From Nematostella vectensis (Eukaryota > Cnidaria > Anthozoa > Actiniaria > Edwardsiidae): DNA of 64,000 nucleotides. The DNA is taken from NCBI RefSeq assembly GCF_932526225.1, contig NC_064034.1, forward strand, positions 14,148,887 to 14,212,886. The letters are read 5' to 3'. This document shows, in pieces, positions 37,641 to 47,200 of this stretch (its first letter is position 1; every line of letters begins with the position of its first letter). Made by a program: the position numbers and the translations under genes. A model generated the notes under the pieces. That model ran no database searches. It was given only the letters and a program-made list of their open reading frames with translations, and was not told the DNA's origin.

Positions 37641-38405
37641 TTGAGGGAAAGTGCTTTAAAAAAGCCTATTTCACATTTACTGCTGTATCAAAGTAAAAAA
37701 ACCCCTACTTTATTATCTTTAAGATATTTGCCTATTATCATGCCTCCAAGCCTTCAGCATCAATCATGGCCCTCGGGTAGTCCTTGGTTGGTTTAACCTT
37801 AATAAAAGTGAAAACAATTATAAGTATTTTTTTCTTTCAAAACAACATTTAAATAAATAAACACAATAGATAGTTATGCAAGATGCAGACAATATAAGCT
37901 AAGCAAAAAGAATATAGGTTAAATAGAGTATGCATTTTGTGTTTTTATTTTCGATGAGAAAATACTCTTGTGACTGTAAAGTTAATATATAGTAAGTATA
38001 TATAGTATATATAAGTTATTTGTAGTTTTGATAATATTGAAAAAGTTGCTGTATCTTCGAGAAGACTAAATACACAGAATGTAAAGACAAGAAAGGTCTT
38101 CTTTAGCAATAAATGATAGGATGATATTTGTCAGCTTATATTAAATATCTCAACGCAGTCAATAAATCATAGAGAGAACGAAGAATATCAAAGGATGTTG
38201 GTATGATCAAATTGTTTGATTTAAACCACGAATTCTCAAAGCAAACTCTATAAACAAATGTATAAACCGAACAAGCTAAGTGACATTGAAACAGTGACTA
38301 GCTTGAGCGATTGGTTTTGGGGGAAAAACACGAAGAAACGAGCATTATAAAAGCACAACAATAAAAGAAAAATAACTGTGATATTCTCAATACAAACCGT
38401 CGTTC
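37641..38405. other. No gene seen
   Basis: AT-rich sequence between repeat C and repeat D, with a TATA-rich simple segment near 37,985-38,020. Bases 38,285-38,400 resemble the reverse complement of about 5,370-5,490 (GCGATTGGTTTTGG here, CCAAAACCAATCGC there), so repeat D may extend into it. Confidence 0.5.
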
Positions 38406-39021
38406 AAAACTCACCTTGGCAGTGTTTTTTGTCGCTTTCTGTTTGTCGCTTGCGTGGTTGTATTCGCTTTTTGTTGTAAACTGTGAACTTGTCGACTTTC
38501 AGCTAGCAAGATACTCGTCGACACAAGTGAATTATTTTTATAGCTGAAAACATACATCAATCCAAGGCCCTTTCTTCTCAGGATCTCCTTATAGATCTCC
38601 ATAGATATAGACGTGAAGGAATATTATTAGAATGGTAGTGTAGAGCCTCTAAGTAGTCCTCTTTTTGCTACTGCAACGGACGGGATTCACAAACACTCGG
38701 GTAGATTTTACTATCGGCTCGTACTTCAGACAAACGGTTCCTCAAAGATTTCAGCCCATTTGACTCCGCATATTTTCTCATTAAATACTATTTTTCATCT
38801 GACTTTTTTGCTGTGAACATACGAACTCTGATGGCGGTAAAAAAAAAAAAAAGTAAAAACGTTAGACCGAGGGGGCCTGGGAGTTGCGCGATTGACTGGA
38901 TAGATGGATTGTGACACCACCGGATACCCGCGCGATGACCACAAAACCAAGTCACATAGCTATACCATATTTCTATACCTATGGAGCTCCGAATGCGGCC
39001 TGCGGCCTCGCCGGCTCCGCT
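38406..39021 (-). repeat. Repeat D, second locus
   Basis: It is the inverse of 5,043-5,370 and colinear with 5,980-6,410. On the minus strand an ORF (38,411-38,602) reads KGLGLMYVFSYKN and ends at TTGCCAAGGTGAG, matching the splice-donor end at 5,365. It closes with CCGGCTCCGCT (39,011-39,021), the complement of the signature tail. Repeat E starts directly beyond. Protein family unknown. Confidence 0.7.
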
Positions 39022-39693
39022 ATAATATAAAACATAATAAGCCCATCGTAAGATAAATGGGCATGGAGTAGGGATTATTACAATATGGTCCAATTTTCTC
39101 CGGTGACTCTGATGAGTCACAATCGCCGAGGGTTAGGTGACTTTTTTCTTCATCACCATCGTCATTTAAAGGCCCATGATAGGCGCGTACACGGGGTGCG
39201 CGCATCCCCCTCCCTTTAGGGGAGAAAAGTGGGTTATTTCTTATTAAGGAATCTTAAAATACTATGCTTTTTTCATACTAGACCATGACTGCGCGGCCCT
39301 CTTCAGCCATTCTTCAAATAGTATGCTTTTTCCATATGAGACCAATGACTACGCAGCCCCCCTTCAGCAAATCCTGGGTACGCGCCTGCATGTGTTCAAG
39401 AAAAGAAAGAGTAAAGAGTCGAGGAGGAGGCTGAGAGACGAATAAAGGTTGAAAAAGTATGACAACTATGACTGGGCACAACCCAATAGAGAGGGCAAGC
39501 ACAAGAAGCTAAAGGTGTCGGTCCTTGATCTATACATAGAGAACGAGAAGCTCAACTGCTAGAAGAGGATATTAAAGGGAGATCAAGTCGATGCCATTTC
39601 CTTTGCACGGAGGACTGTAGCGAACGCTAGGAGCGAAGGGCCAGAAAGTGAAAGTGGCCTTTCAGAGGAGGTAAAGTAGGAGGATGAAGCGTC

Positions 39694-39952
39694 AGGGGCG
39701 GATCCAGGATTTTAAAATAAGGGGTGGATAATGGCCGGATAGACGGCTTATAAATGATCCGGTGGTTTTTGGTAGGTCACATCGATCTAACAATACTTCA
39801 CGCTGAATTGGATTTGTCGCGTCAGCAAAGCAGGCGAAGGCACATATAGAGTACCTTCCGTCTCACAGACATTTATTTTCTTTCGACTTTCTTTTTAACT
39901 TAAAAAGAGGGGGTGGATATCCATCCAATCCGACCCCTCTGTTTCCGCCCCT
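39694..39952. mobile_element. MITE-like module, second copy
   Basis: Equivalent of 16,249-16,506; ends AGGGGCGGAT and CCGCCCCT are inverted complements. Confidence 0.5.
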
Positions 39953-40219
39953 TCTTGTAATGAATAATATTGGAAGTGATGATGAGGGGAGTTGATCAAA
40001 TGCATAGACGATTAGTCGGAGGCTGATGGGGAAGACGATAAGTCGGAGAGTGACAGAGATGATAGGTTACATAATGACAGAGAAGTTGATAATTCGAAGA
40101 ATGACTGACTTAACTTGGAGAGTGACAGAGGAGACGCTCCCACAAAGGACTAGGTCCGTCTGGGGCCGTTATTTGTACAAATGACGGTAACAGGTGCAAA
40201 AGGGATAACACAGCACAAA

Positions 40220-40410
40220 AATCCATATTTACGCACGTTCTGCGTAAAGGGTGATAAACTTTCACGTTTATTTACGTTCTGCATAAAAATCGCGTAAAGG
40301 GTGATAACAATTTACGCATCTTTACGTTCTGCGTAAAGATCGCTTGAAGGGTGATAAACATTTACGCTTCTTAACGTTCTGAGTAAAGATCGCGTAAAGT
40401 GTGATAAACA
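40220..40410. repeat. Tandem TTTACG...CGTAAA array, second copy
   Basis: Equivalent of 16,660-16,860. Units carry TTTACGTTCTGCGTAAAG or variants, and one (TTAACGTTCTGAGTAAAG) has decayed. Confidence 0.8.
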
Positions 40411-41055
40411 GAGATATTTTAGAAAGTACTTGTATCAATACCACTGGGTCTGTATCCTCAAAGATTCGGTGCAACACGAGGTGTTAGTCTAGTGTAGTAG
40501 TCTAGCCAGACCAAAAGAGAAAAATGACATGAGTGTACAAGTGATAAATACGCTAAGGTGTATTTCACGGCATTATGATACTCTAATGTAATGTAAAAAC
40601 TGTGAACATTATCTTGATGCGTGGGCGAAGCAACTCTTGATGCGTGGGCGAAGCAACTCTTGATGCGTGGGCGATACAACAACGTGGGCGAAACCACCGC
40701 AATTCGGTACTAAAGGGGTTCTAATATGTTCTAAAAGTTATGATATGTACCGATTCTTTTCTTTTTTTGTTTTATGGATATACTATACATACATTCCTTT
40801 GGAGGTACTTACAGTTAAAGTCGTTTGCGTCTCGTCATGAGTATTTCATTAGTTTTTTTTCGACTTTTGTTTTCTTTGTTTTCCCTTAACTTGTTATAAA
40901 CAACAAACGAATATATATGCCGTCAAAGAAATCACTAATGTAAGCCGCTTTGCTTTAATCACTTGGAATAACTACGATATCCTTAGCCTTTTGTACTTCA
41001 GGGACCTACTCCCCGTGTACGTTACACGTTCGGTGTTTGTTATGAGTTTAAGTAA

Positions 41056-41093
41056 ATATATAGATTTAGGCACAGCCTAAAAGCGGAGCCAGC
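41056..41093 (+). repeat. 38-bp palindromic signature, copy 4
   Basis: One mismatch in the palindrome (GGCACAGCC for GGCACTGCC). Followed by the unit A/B body. Confidence 0.88.
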
Positions 41094-42139
41094 TTTATCA
41101 AAATATTTTCATATGAGTATTCTTGGGCAGATAAGGGTATGACACCCCTGAAGATTAGAGTTTTCCATTTTTCTTAGAATAAAAAAAGATGCATAATATT
41201 AAACCTAACCTTTGTATGCTTTATATATCCTTTCCCCCCCCCCCCCCCCCCCCCCCGCCTTGCATACATACAACCTGTTAAAAATGCATAGTCCGGGATA
41301 TATTTTATTTGATCTTATTTATTTCCCCACCGTAATGAAATGCTTGACCTTTTATTTGATCTTATTTATTTCCCCCAGTGTAATGAAATGCTAGACCTCC
41401 CACTCCCAATCCACTTCTTTTGCAGCTAACCCCCAAAATATTGGAGATATTAGTATTATTTATAATGCTTAATATGATATTATCCACCAATAGCAAAGAG
41501 GAGGTTACGAGTTTTAAGTGTGTTAGCTGCATTTGATAAACAACTGATACTGAACAGATATTTCTTTATTTACTACATTTCTACAATAAAATAATCAGGA
41601 CTAACATAAATGTGCATGGCATTTTACATAGTCCTTTTGTTGAGTATAGCTTTGGACACCAAGAGACTTCAGGAGATGTTTGCTGCAAGGGAGCCCAACA
41701 TTTCATGCCCAAAAATCCCTTGATGTAAATTTCCAGTCCCTCTTTTAACACTTTTACTAAGTTTAAGTACTAAATTAATAGAAAATGCAACTGCATATCT
41801 TTATGAATACAAACATTTTAATACACCATCCCTATCTCCTACTCCAGTTTTCAACCACTAAAGATTTGCTGTCATAAATGTTACTAAAACATAAGATACG
41901 AATAGTGAAATCACAGTTTAGACAGCATTAATTCAGGAGGGGGGTGGGGCTTCAAAAAAGTCACACATACTATAAGCAGGGGTTTCATTAAGGCACTGAG
42001 GCCTGCAGAACAGCCAGCTAGAATTTTCCAAGCACCAGCTACTTTTTAAACAAAAAATCAATTAAAGTTTTATTTGAACTGATAAAATAAAACAACTTCA
42101 ATCCCTACTTATGGACTCCTGTTAACCTGAAACTCCTGT

Positions 42140-42302
42140 ATAAGTGTTCCCTGCTCACAAATACTACAATGTTTCCCTGCACACACGTACTATAAGATAA
42201 ATGTTCCCTGCTCACACATACAACAAGCTTTCCCTGCACACACATATGATAAGTGTTCCCTGCTCACACATATAAGTGTGTTCCCTACTCACACATACTA
42301 TA
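42140..42302. repeat. Minisatellite, second copy, interrupted
   Basis: Same CTGCTCACACATACTATAAG units as at 21,640-21,960. The last unit is broken after ACACATACTATA by signature copy 5. Confidence 0.85.
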
Positions 42303-42340
42303 ATATATAGATTTAAGCACTGCCTAAAAGCGGAGCCAGC
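42303..42340 (+). repeat. 38-bp palindromic signature, copy 5
   Basis: One mismatch (TTTAAGCAC). It interrupts a minisatellite unit, so its left boundary is fixed at or beside 42,302-42,303. Followed by repeat F. Confidence 0.9.
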
Positions 42341-42900
42341 ATGACATTTTCAGCATAAACTTGTGTAGAACCCCCTTCCCTGCACTTTCATTATGCATCA
42401 TGTTCCAACACCCACAAAAACGGCACAATGTGTTAAACATATAAATATTACATGTTCTATAAATACTGCAAATATTATTAAAAGGTTTCCTCTCAATCCT
42501 CCTAGGGAATACCTAGAACAAATATGTTTTTTTGTTCTAGGTAAAAAAAGTATTTTTTGACATTACTAAGGATATCATTAACTAAACTATATTTGATAGA
42601 CAACTGATACAGCAAAACTATCAAAATAAATTTATGCTTTGATTAACAGGGAAGGCTTTCAGGTGTGAAGGGAGGTCATATTTATTCTAAAATGATATGA
42701 GGATCAATTAAAGTTCCTCACAAAAAGCTGGGTGCTATTTTATTCTCTTTTAAATTAAAAACAATAAAGAAATGCATATCAAATTCCTATAAATTAATAA
42801 GTATATCAGCAAATCACACTATCATAGTGGGTTTGACGTAAAAGTACTCATTCCCTGCCTGTACTGTCCCAATTCCTTTTACTTCTTTAAGTTACTTTTA
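42341..42900 (+). repeat. Repeat F, plus-strand copy
   Basis: Inverse of 14,220-14,600 in blocks (CATTATGCATCATGTTCC, GGTGCTATTTTATTCTC, CTGTACTGTCCCAATTCC). It begins at the signature. No coding content. Confidence 0.75.
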
Positions 42901-43056
42901 GTCTTTAGTTAAAACTTAACTTGCAAAGATAGGGCATTTTCTTTCTCTTGTGTAAGTATTAAAGTCTGAGTACATTATTTTATTATACAGTTAAGAACCA
43001 CATATAAGAACCTAGAATGAACCTGTTAACCTAAAATTAACAAATTAGAATCCTTT
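42901..43056. other. Possible Polinton-flanking sequence
   Basis: AT-rich DNA between repeat F and the integrase gene. The Polinton terminal repeat would be expected here, but its partner is not in the window, so I cannot confirm it. Confidence 0.3.
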
Positions 43057-43938
43057 TTATAAGCATCTATTTAGCCAGTGCCCGTACCAGGCAAAAGGGG
43101 TGAGAAGGTCGACGCATACAAAGGCTCGCCGTCGGCCCTTGTCCTGGAGGTCTTCCTCGTTTACGGCGATGTACACCTCCGTTCCTACCTCTAAGGGGAC
43201 CTTTAAGGGGGGCTTTTCGGCTTTGAGAGGCACGCGCCTCAGCTTTATTGCGTCTTTAGGCGCATAGCCAGTCATGCGAGTCTTCGTTGCGTTTATGTCC
43301 GAGATGACGATTGGAAAAGCAGTAACCCACTCGCGGTTTGTTTCGCCGGATGCAAGCTCCTTCGAGTACTGCGCACGAAATAGGCGCTGTGCCAGCCAGC
43401 GATGGAAAGACTTGGCGAAAGCTTGGCTCCTGTGGTTCCCTGGCTCAGCCCGTTGGACCTCCACCCCGTGGTCTGTTAGGAGCTTCGTGGTGGCACCCTT
43501 GAACTCCGTGCCGTCATCAACCATGAGGATTCTAGGCCATGTGAAAGGTCCCTCTGCATAGATGTCAGCGAGTTCGCGGGAGACGACGGCCGCGCTCTTA
43601 GTCCTCAGTGGGCGGGCGGTTTTATATCGTGAAGCAACGTCAACGACAGTCAGGGCATACTTGTACCCGCGGTCGATTGGCGAGAATAGCAGGTCCGACT
43701 GGTGGATACGGTTTGGTATCTGTTCCGAGAAGTGGGCGAAGGTAGTCGGAGGAGGGGGTGTCTGTGTGTAGCCCCCGACGGGCTGCGAGCTTACCCACTT
43801 GCGCACTCGATCTATGGAGGCTGAGCCCTTGGGGAGTTTGGCATGCAGAGCGGTCACTCCCTGTAAGCCACCTCTGGCGTAGTATATAGGACGAAGTAAT
43901 GCATCGAGTTCTTCGTCGGACCTGCGCTTCGCCGCCAT
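43057..43938 (-). CDS. Polinton-type integrase with altered catalytic Glu, 293 aa
   Basis: The protein would insert the element's DNA ends into the target. N-terminal residues 10-55 are a short helical region (LRPIYYARGGLQGV). The RNase H-like core starts with HQSDLLFSP (Asp82) and YALTVVDVASRYK, and has the second Asp in VDDGTEFKG (Asp141). The third acidic position, expected as Glu in the helix after NHRSQAF, is Lys176 (codon at 43,411-43,413). The basic C-terminal part resembles a chromatin- or DNA-binding tail. The start overlaps the upstream gene's stop by one base (TAATG). Otherwise full length and open, it is probably inactive because of the Glu-to-Lys change. Confidence 0.82.
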   Translation of the reverse strand: MAAKRRSDEELDALLRPIYYARGGLQGVTALHAKLPKGSASIDRVRKWVSSQPVGGYTQTPPPPTTFAHFSEQIPNRIHQSDLLFSPIDRGYKYALTVVDVASRYKTARPLRTKSAAVVSRELADIYAEGPFTWPRILMVDDGTEFKGATTKLLTDHGVEVQRAEPGNHRSQAFAKSFHRWLAQRLFRAQYSKELASGETNREWVTAFPIVISDINATKTRMTGYAPKDAIKLRRVPLKAEKPPLKVPLEVGTEVYIAVNEEDLQDKGRRRAFVCVDLLTPFAWYGHWLNRCL

Positions 43939-44204
43939 TACGTGTCGGCAATGTACTGCAACAGGTGTATCAGTCTTAAACAGGCCGTTGCCGTCTGCTC
44001 TGGTAGTGCCGAGGCGGTCTTTGTGAGGTCGGTAGGCCCTCGGAGAACTACATTGGCGAATCTCTTAACACACTCCCTGTCTGCGCGCCACAACTCGAGG
44101 CTTCGGTTAGTAATGTCACCAAAGCTACATAATCCACCCATCGACGACACCTTCGGTGTCACTCGCTTAGCGCAGCGGCTGCTACCTCGTGCATAGCACT
44201 CCAC
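43938..44204 (-). CDS. Small Polinton ORF, function unknown
   Basis: An 88-residue ORF directly upstream of, and one base overlapping, the integrase. It is cysteine- and arginine-containing at the N-terminus (ECYARGSSRCAKR) with a helical C-terminus (ATACLRLIHLLQYI). The overlap suggests it is a real gene of the element. I recognise no domain. Confidence 0.5.
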   Translation of the reverse strand: MECYARGSSRCAKRVTPKVSSMGGLCSFGDITNRSLELWRADRECVKRFANVVLRGPTDLTKTASALPEQTATACLRLIHLLQYIADT

Positions 44205-44291
44205 AAATGGTCTGCAATCATCTTATACGTATACGAATACGCGCAGTATGGGAAAAGGCCGCCTAGATGCAGCGCCGGGACGGCAGCTGCA

Positions 44292-44717
44292 TCACAGCAA
44301 GCGGCTAGCTGTGTAGCCGATGGCAAGAGCGCCGGCGCCAATGTTCGCCAACTCGGCGTTTTTCTGCATTTTGCTGGGGATGTAGTAGTCGGACAGCTCA
44401 GGAGCCCGCATTGACTCCAGGAGTTGTTTTGGTCGGGTCTGGTTGTAAAGTTTGAGCGCGTAGTCAGTGTCGGTGAAGCTTTGCTTTGCGAGGGCCCTTC
44501 TCTCGCGACTTTGCGCTTGCCAATCGAGGATTTCGTGTCGCCGCTGTTGGTAGCGTCCATAGTCTTGTTGGTATTTCTCGAGGGCCTTGTCGTGCCTCTC
44601 CTTCTCAGCTAAGGCAGGGCTTTCATCGTTCGACAGGAACTTTGCGAGGTAGTTGCCACCAACGAATGCAGTCGCGTTTAGGACGGCGCCGCCAACCAAA
44701 ATTGCGATGGAGGCCAT
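44292..44717 (-). CDS. Polinton membrane/coiled-coil protein, about 141 aa
   Basis: I choose the start at MASIAILVGG (44,717) because the preceding residues are basic and low-quality. A hydrophobic glycine-rich N-terminal segment (AILVGGAVLNATAFVGG) is followed by a long charged coiled coil (ALEKYQQDYGRYQQRRHEIL) and a second hydrophobic stretch at the C-terminus (GAGALAIGYTAS). Proteins of this layout occur among the minor genes of Polintons; their role is not established. It could be a minor virion or membrane protein. Confidence 0.6.
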   Translation of the reverse strand: MASIAILVGGAVLNATAFVGGNYLAKFLSNDESPALAEKERHDKALEKYQQDYGRYQQRRHEILDWQAQSRERRALAKQSFTDTDYALKLYNQTRPKQLLESMRAPELSDYYIPSKMQKNAELANIGAGALAIGYTASRLL

Positions 44718-44794
44718 CGAGTAGTGTGTACGTTTCACGTGCTGTGTGTACGTAAACACGAGTCTAATACGTGGCCTACACGTGTAGTACAATG

Positions 44795-45019
44795 CTACAT
44801 GGGCAGGATCTTCTGGTCCTCAAGGTAGTCCTTCAAAGCGACAGCACCCGAAACAGCGGCAGTCATTTTTGCGTAGTTCATGGCGTTCGCGGAGGCGTCT
44901 TTGGTGAAGTCTTCGCGCAAGACCTTGCGCCCAACCCAGCCAATACCGGCGAAGAGGCCGGTTATGACTGCGGCGTCGGTGATGGTCTTTGTAATCTTGC
45001 TTTGCTGCGTCGTCGACAT
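44795..45019 (-). CDS. Small Polinton membrane protein, about 74 aa
   Basis: Start chosen at MSTTQQSKITKTITD (45,019). A hydrophobic segment (AAVITGLFAGIGWVG) is followed by NAMNYAKMTAAVSGAVALKDYL and the C-terminal DQKILPM. The NxMNYxKxT...ALKDYLEDQKIL ending is familiar from small membrane proteins of Polinton-like elements. Function unknown. Confidence 0.6.
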   Translation of the reverse strand: MSTTQQSKITKTITDAAVITGLFAGIGWVGRKVLREDFTKDASANAMNYAKMTAAVSGAVALKDYLEDQKILPM

Positions 45020-45072
45020 ATATACGCGTTTACGCATATGATGCACGGACGTGCGGATATGGGTTCTTGTGT

Positions 45073-45425
45073 TTAAATGTCTGCTAACTCCATGGCTAAC
45101 AGTCGAGATTTGCATAGTCCGGGAGCGCGAAGCGCTGTCGCCGGAACGGCAAGCGGTCGATCCTTGATCTGCTGTGCATTTGCGGGCGGGGTCACGTCGT
45201 CGGTACCTTCGGTAGCAAGTGGATCGGTAGCTCGCTGTTTAACAGCTGGTGTACGAGTGAACGCGGCAGCTAGCTCCCGCCTACGTGTGTAGACGCCATT
45301 CAATGACACTAGAAGACCAGCGACCCCGATAACCGAGCGGGCCGACCATGCAGAGTTGCTTTCCGAGACTGGTGTGTGTGCCGAAGGTGTGCCAGCGTTT
45401 GCCGTTCCGGCGGCGGCTGGTTCAA
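45073..45425 (-). pseudogene. Polinton membrane-protein ORF, truncated by Penelope insertion
   Basis: The preserved C-terminal part has a hydrophobic segment (SVIGVAGLLVSLNGVYTRR) followed by a polar tail. Its N-terminus is replaced at about 45,425 by Penelope sequence, so the apparent start at 45,498 lies in foreign DNA. Confidence 0.55.
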
Positions 45426-46836
45426 GGCTGCCGAAAACAAACACCAACTCAACTTCATCTGTTTTGACATTGTAGAATTCTACCCATCTATCAGCCAAGA
45501 CCTACTATCAAGAGCACTCGATTTCGCCTCCAACTATGACGAAATCACCCCTGATGAAAAAGAGATCATAACCCACTCCAAGAGCTCCTTCCTGGTCCAC
45601 AACCAAACACCCTGGCAGAAGAAAGGCAACACGATATTTGATGTTACGATGGGGAGCTTCGATGGCGCAGAAACCTGTGAACTTGTAGGCAACTTCCTTC
45701 TCTCCCAACTTCAGGACCTCAATATGAACGTAGGACTCTACCGCGACGACGAACTAGCCATCACCAACGCCACATCCAGAGCCACCGAAAACCTAAAAAA
45801 GGAACTATGCCGCATCTTCAACAACAACGGACTCCGAATCACCATTGAGGCAAACAAACAAGTTGTCAATTTCCTAGACGTCACCCTCGACCTAAAACGT
45901 AATGTACACCAGCCTTATACAAAGCCGAACTCCTCGCTACAATATGTCCACCGTGAGAGCAACCACCCGCCCTCCATCACCAAGAACATCCCTGCTGGTA
46001 TCAACAGACGCCTATCTGCCCTATCTTCAGACCAAGCCTCCTTTGACCAGACCGCGCCACCTTACCAGAAAGCACTCGACGATAGCGGATACAACTACAC
46101 GCTACGCTACGAACCCAACACCGTAACCAACCGTAAAACCCGCAAACGCAACAACATCCTATGGTACAACCCGCCCTTCAGCAAGAACACCAGCACCAAC
46201 ATCGGCCACAGATTCCTCACCCTGATAGACAAGCACTTCCCGAAAGACAACCACCTCCGTAAAATCTTCAACAGAAACACCATCAAAATCAGTTACAGCT
46301 GCATGAACAACACCAAACAGATCATCGACAACCACAACAAGCGCATCATCACCGCATCGTCGGCTACCGAGATCGCCAGCTCCGCCCCTACCACTACCAA
46401 CAACAAGACATGCAACTGCCGACAGAAAGACACCTGCCCTCTAGACGGAAACTGCCTACAGACATCTGTTATCTACCAAGCTACCGTAACTCGAAAAGAC
46501 AACAACACCTCGGAAACATACGTCGGGCTCACTGAAAACAGCTTCAAGACCAGGTACAGAAACCACACCGCATCATTCCGACACGCCAAACACAGAAACT
46601 CCACCGAACTCAGCAAACACGTCTGGACTCTCAAGGACAACATGATTGAGTACTTTATTTCATGGCGCATTCTTTCTTCCCACTCCGCCTACAACAGTAC
46701 CACTAAGCGTTGCAACCTCTGCCTCAAGGAAAAGCTGACGATCATCTGCCAACCCAAACTATCAACTCTAAATAAACGCAATGAACTCGTGTCCTCGTGC
46801 CGCCACAGAAACAAAGCCCTGCTACGAAACAATTAG
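45425..46836 (+). CDS. Penelope-like reverse transcriptase with GIY-YIG endonuclease (N-terminally truncated)
   Basis: The open frame starts in Polinton-derived sequence and enters the element at about FICFDIVEFYPSIS, which carries the first catalytic Asp of the RT. The second catalytic motif is YRDDELA. After a linker with NILWYNPPFSKN and NTIKISYSCM come a CNCRQKDTCPLDGNC cysteine cluster and the GIY-YIG nuclease (TYVGLTENSFKTRYRNH, then KHVWTLKD), ending CRHRNKALL. The order RT, Cys cluster, GIY-YIG is that of endonuclease-bearing Penelope-like elements. The retained frame has no stops, so the insertion is relatively recent, but the thumb-side N-terminus of the RT is missing. Confidence 0.9.
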
Positions 46837-47032
46837 AACTGTTAATCCCGTCACCGTTAAATTTTCGCGCTATCAATTTTTCACACGTTCCGCACTGTTA
46901 GTTTTCGCCCCGCATATTTAATGTAACTCGCTATTGTTCCTTTTACCGCCTTAGCTAAAACTATCAGTCTATTATTATGTAAATTTCAATGTTAATAGTA
47001 TATATACGATGGTAGGGATATTCTCATTAAAT

Positions 47033-47071
47033 CCCCTGATGAGTGGGCAACCACGAAACAGACCTGTAGGG
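47033..47071 (+). ncRNA. Hammerhead ribozyme of the Penelope-like element
   Basis: All invariant core positions are present: CTGATGA (47,036-47,042), stem II GTGG-GCAA-CCAC (47,043-47,054), GAAA (47,055-47,058), a minimal stem III in which ACAG pairs with CTGT around a two-base AC loop, and the TA cleavage dinucleotide (cut after 47,068). Stem I can start with CCC (47,033-47,035) pairing with GGG (47,069-47,071). Hammerheads with very short stem III are known in the terminal repeats of Penelope-like elements. It lies about 200 bp after the RT stop. Confidence 0.88.
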
Positions 47072-47162
47072 AAACCTATGTAGTTTGTATTTTTCACAAA
47101 CCAACACTATACACCCCTCTACTTTCGAGTATTGAGCACTTTCTATGAAAGCCTTCAACCAT

Positions 47163-47168
<6 letters not shown>

Positions 47169-47199
<31 letters not shown>
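47169..47199. repeat. (TA)n microsatellite, LINE 3' tail
   Basis: A pure TA array directly after the 3' end of the minus-strand LINE, in the same position as the (AAT)n array of the other LINE. Confidence 0.8.

Positions 47200-47200
<1 letters not shown>

Larger units (their letters stand above)
39035..42302 (+). repeat. Composite repeat E-A-B, copy 3
   Basis: Colinear with 15,600-21,850 minus the 3-kb insertion there. It lacks that insertion and so preserves its empty site near 40,917-40,925. A poly-C tract (41,232-41,257) and extra unit-B sequence near 41,720-41,820 differ from copy 2. No gene. Confidence 0.85.
43057..45425 (-). mobile_element. Polinton/Maverick-like fragment
   Basis: A GC-richer block than its surroundings, with tightly packed minus-strand genes: a truncated membrane-protein ORF, a small membrane protein, a coiled-coil protein with a hydrophobic start, a short ORF, and a retroviral-type integrase. 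Close packing and the integrase at one end are Polinton traits. The polymerase, ATPase and capsid genes are absent; the fragment is cut on its high-coordinate side by a Penelope element. Base composition and codon use stand out sharply from the neighbours. Confidence 0.75.
45425..47150 (+). mobile_element. Penelope-like element, 5'-truncated
   Basis: It begins inside the RT domain, abutting the Polinton fragment, and continues through a GIY-YIG endonuclease and a 3' region with a hammerhead ribozyme. The 5' truncation is the usual result of target-primed reverse transcription. The end lies somewhere before the (TA)n at 47,169. Confidence 0.85.

Noticed and set aside
44159-44560. 133-codon minus-strand ORF
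   Set aside because: It overlaps the better Polinton coiled-coil ORF in another frame and has no recognisable composition.
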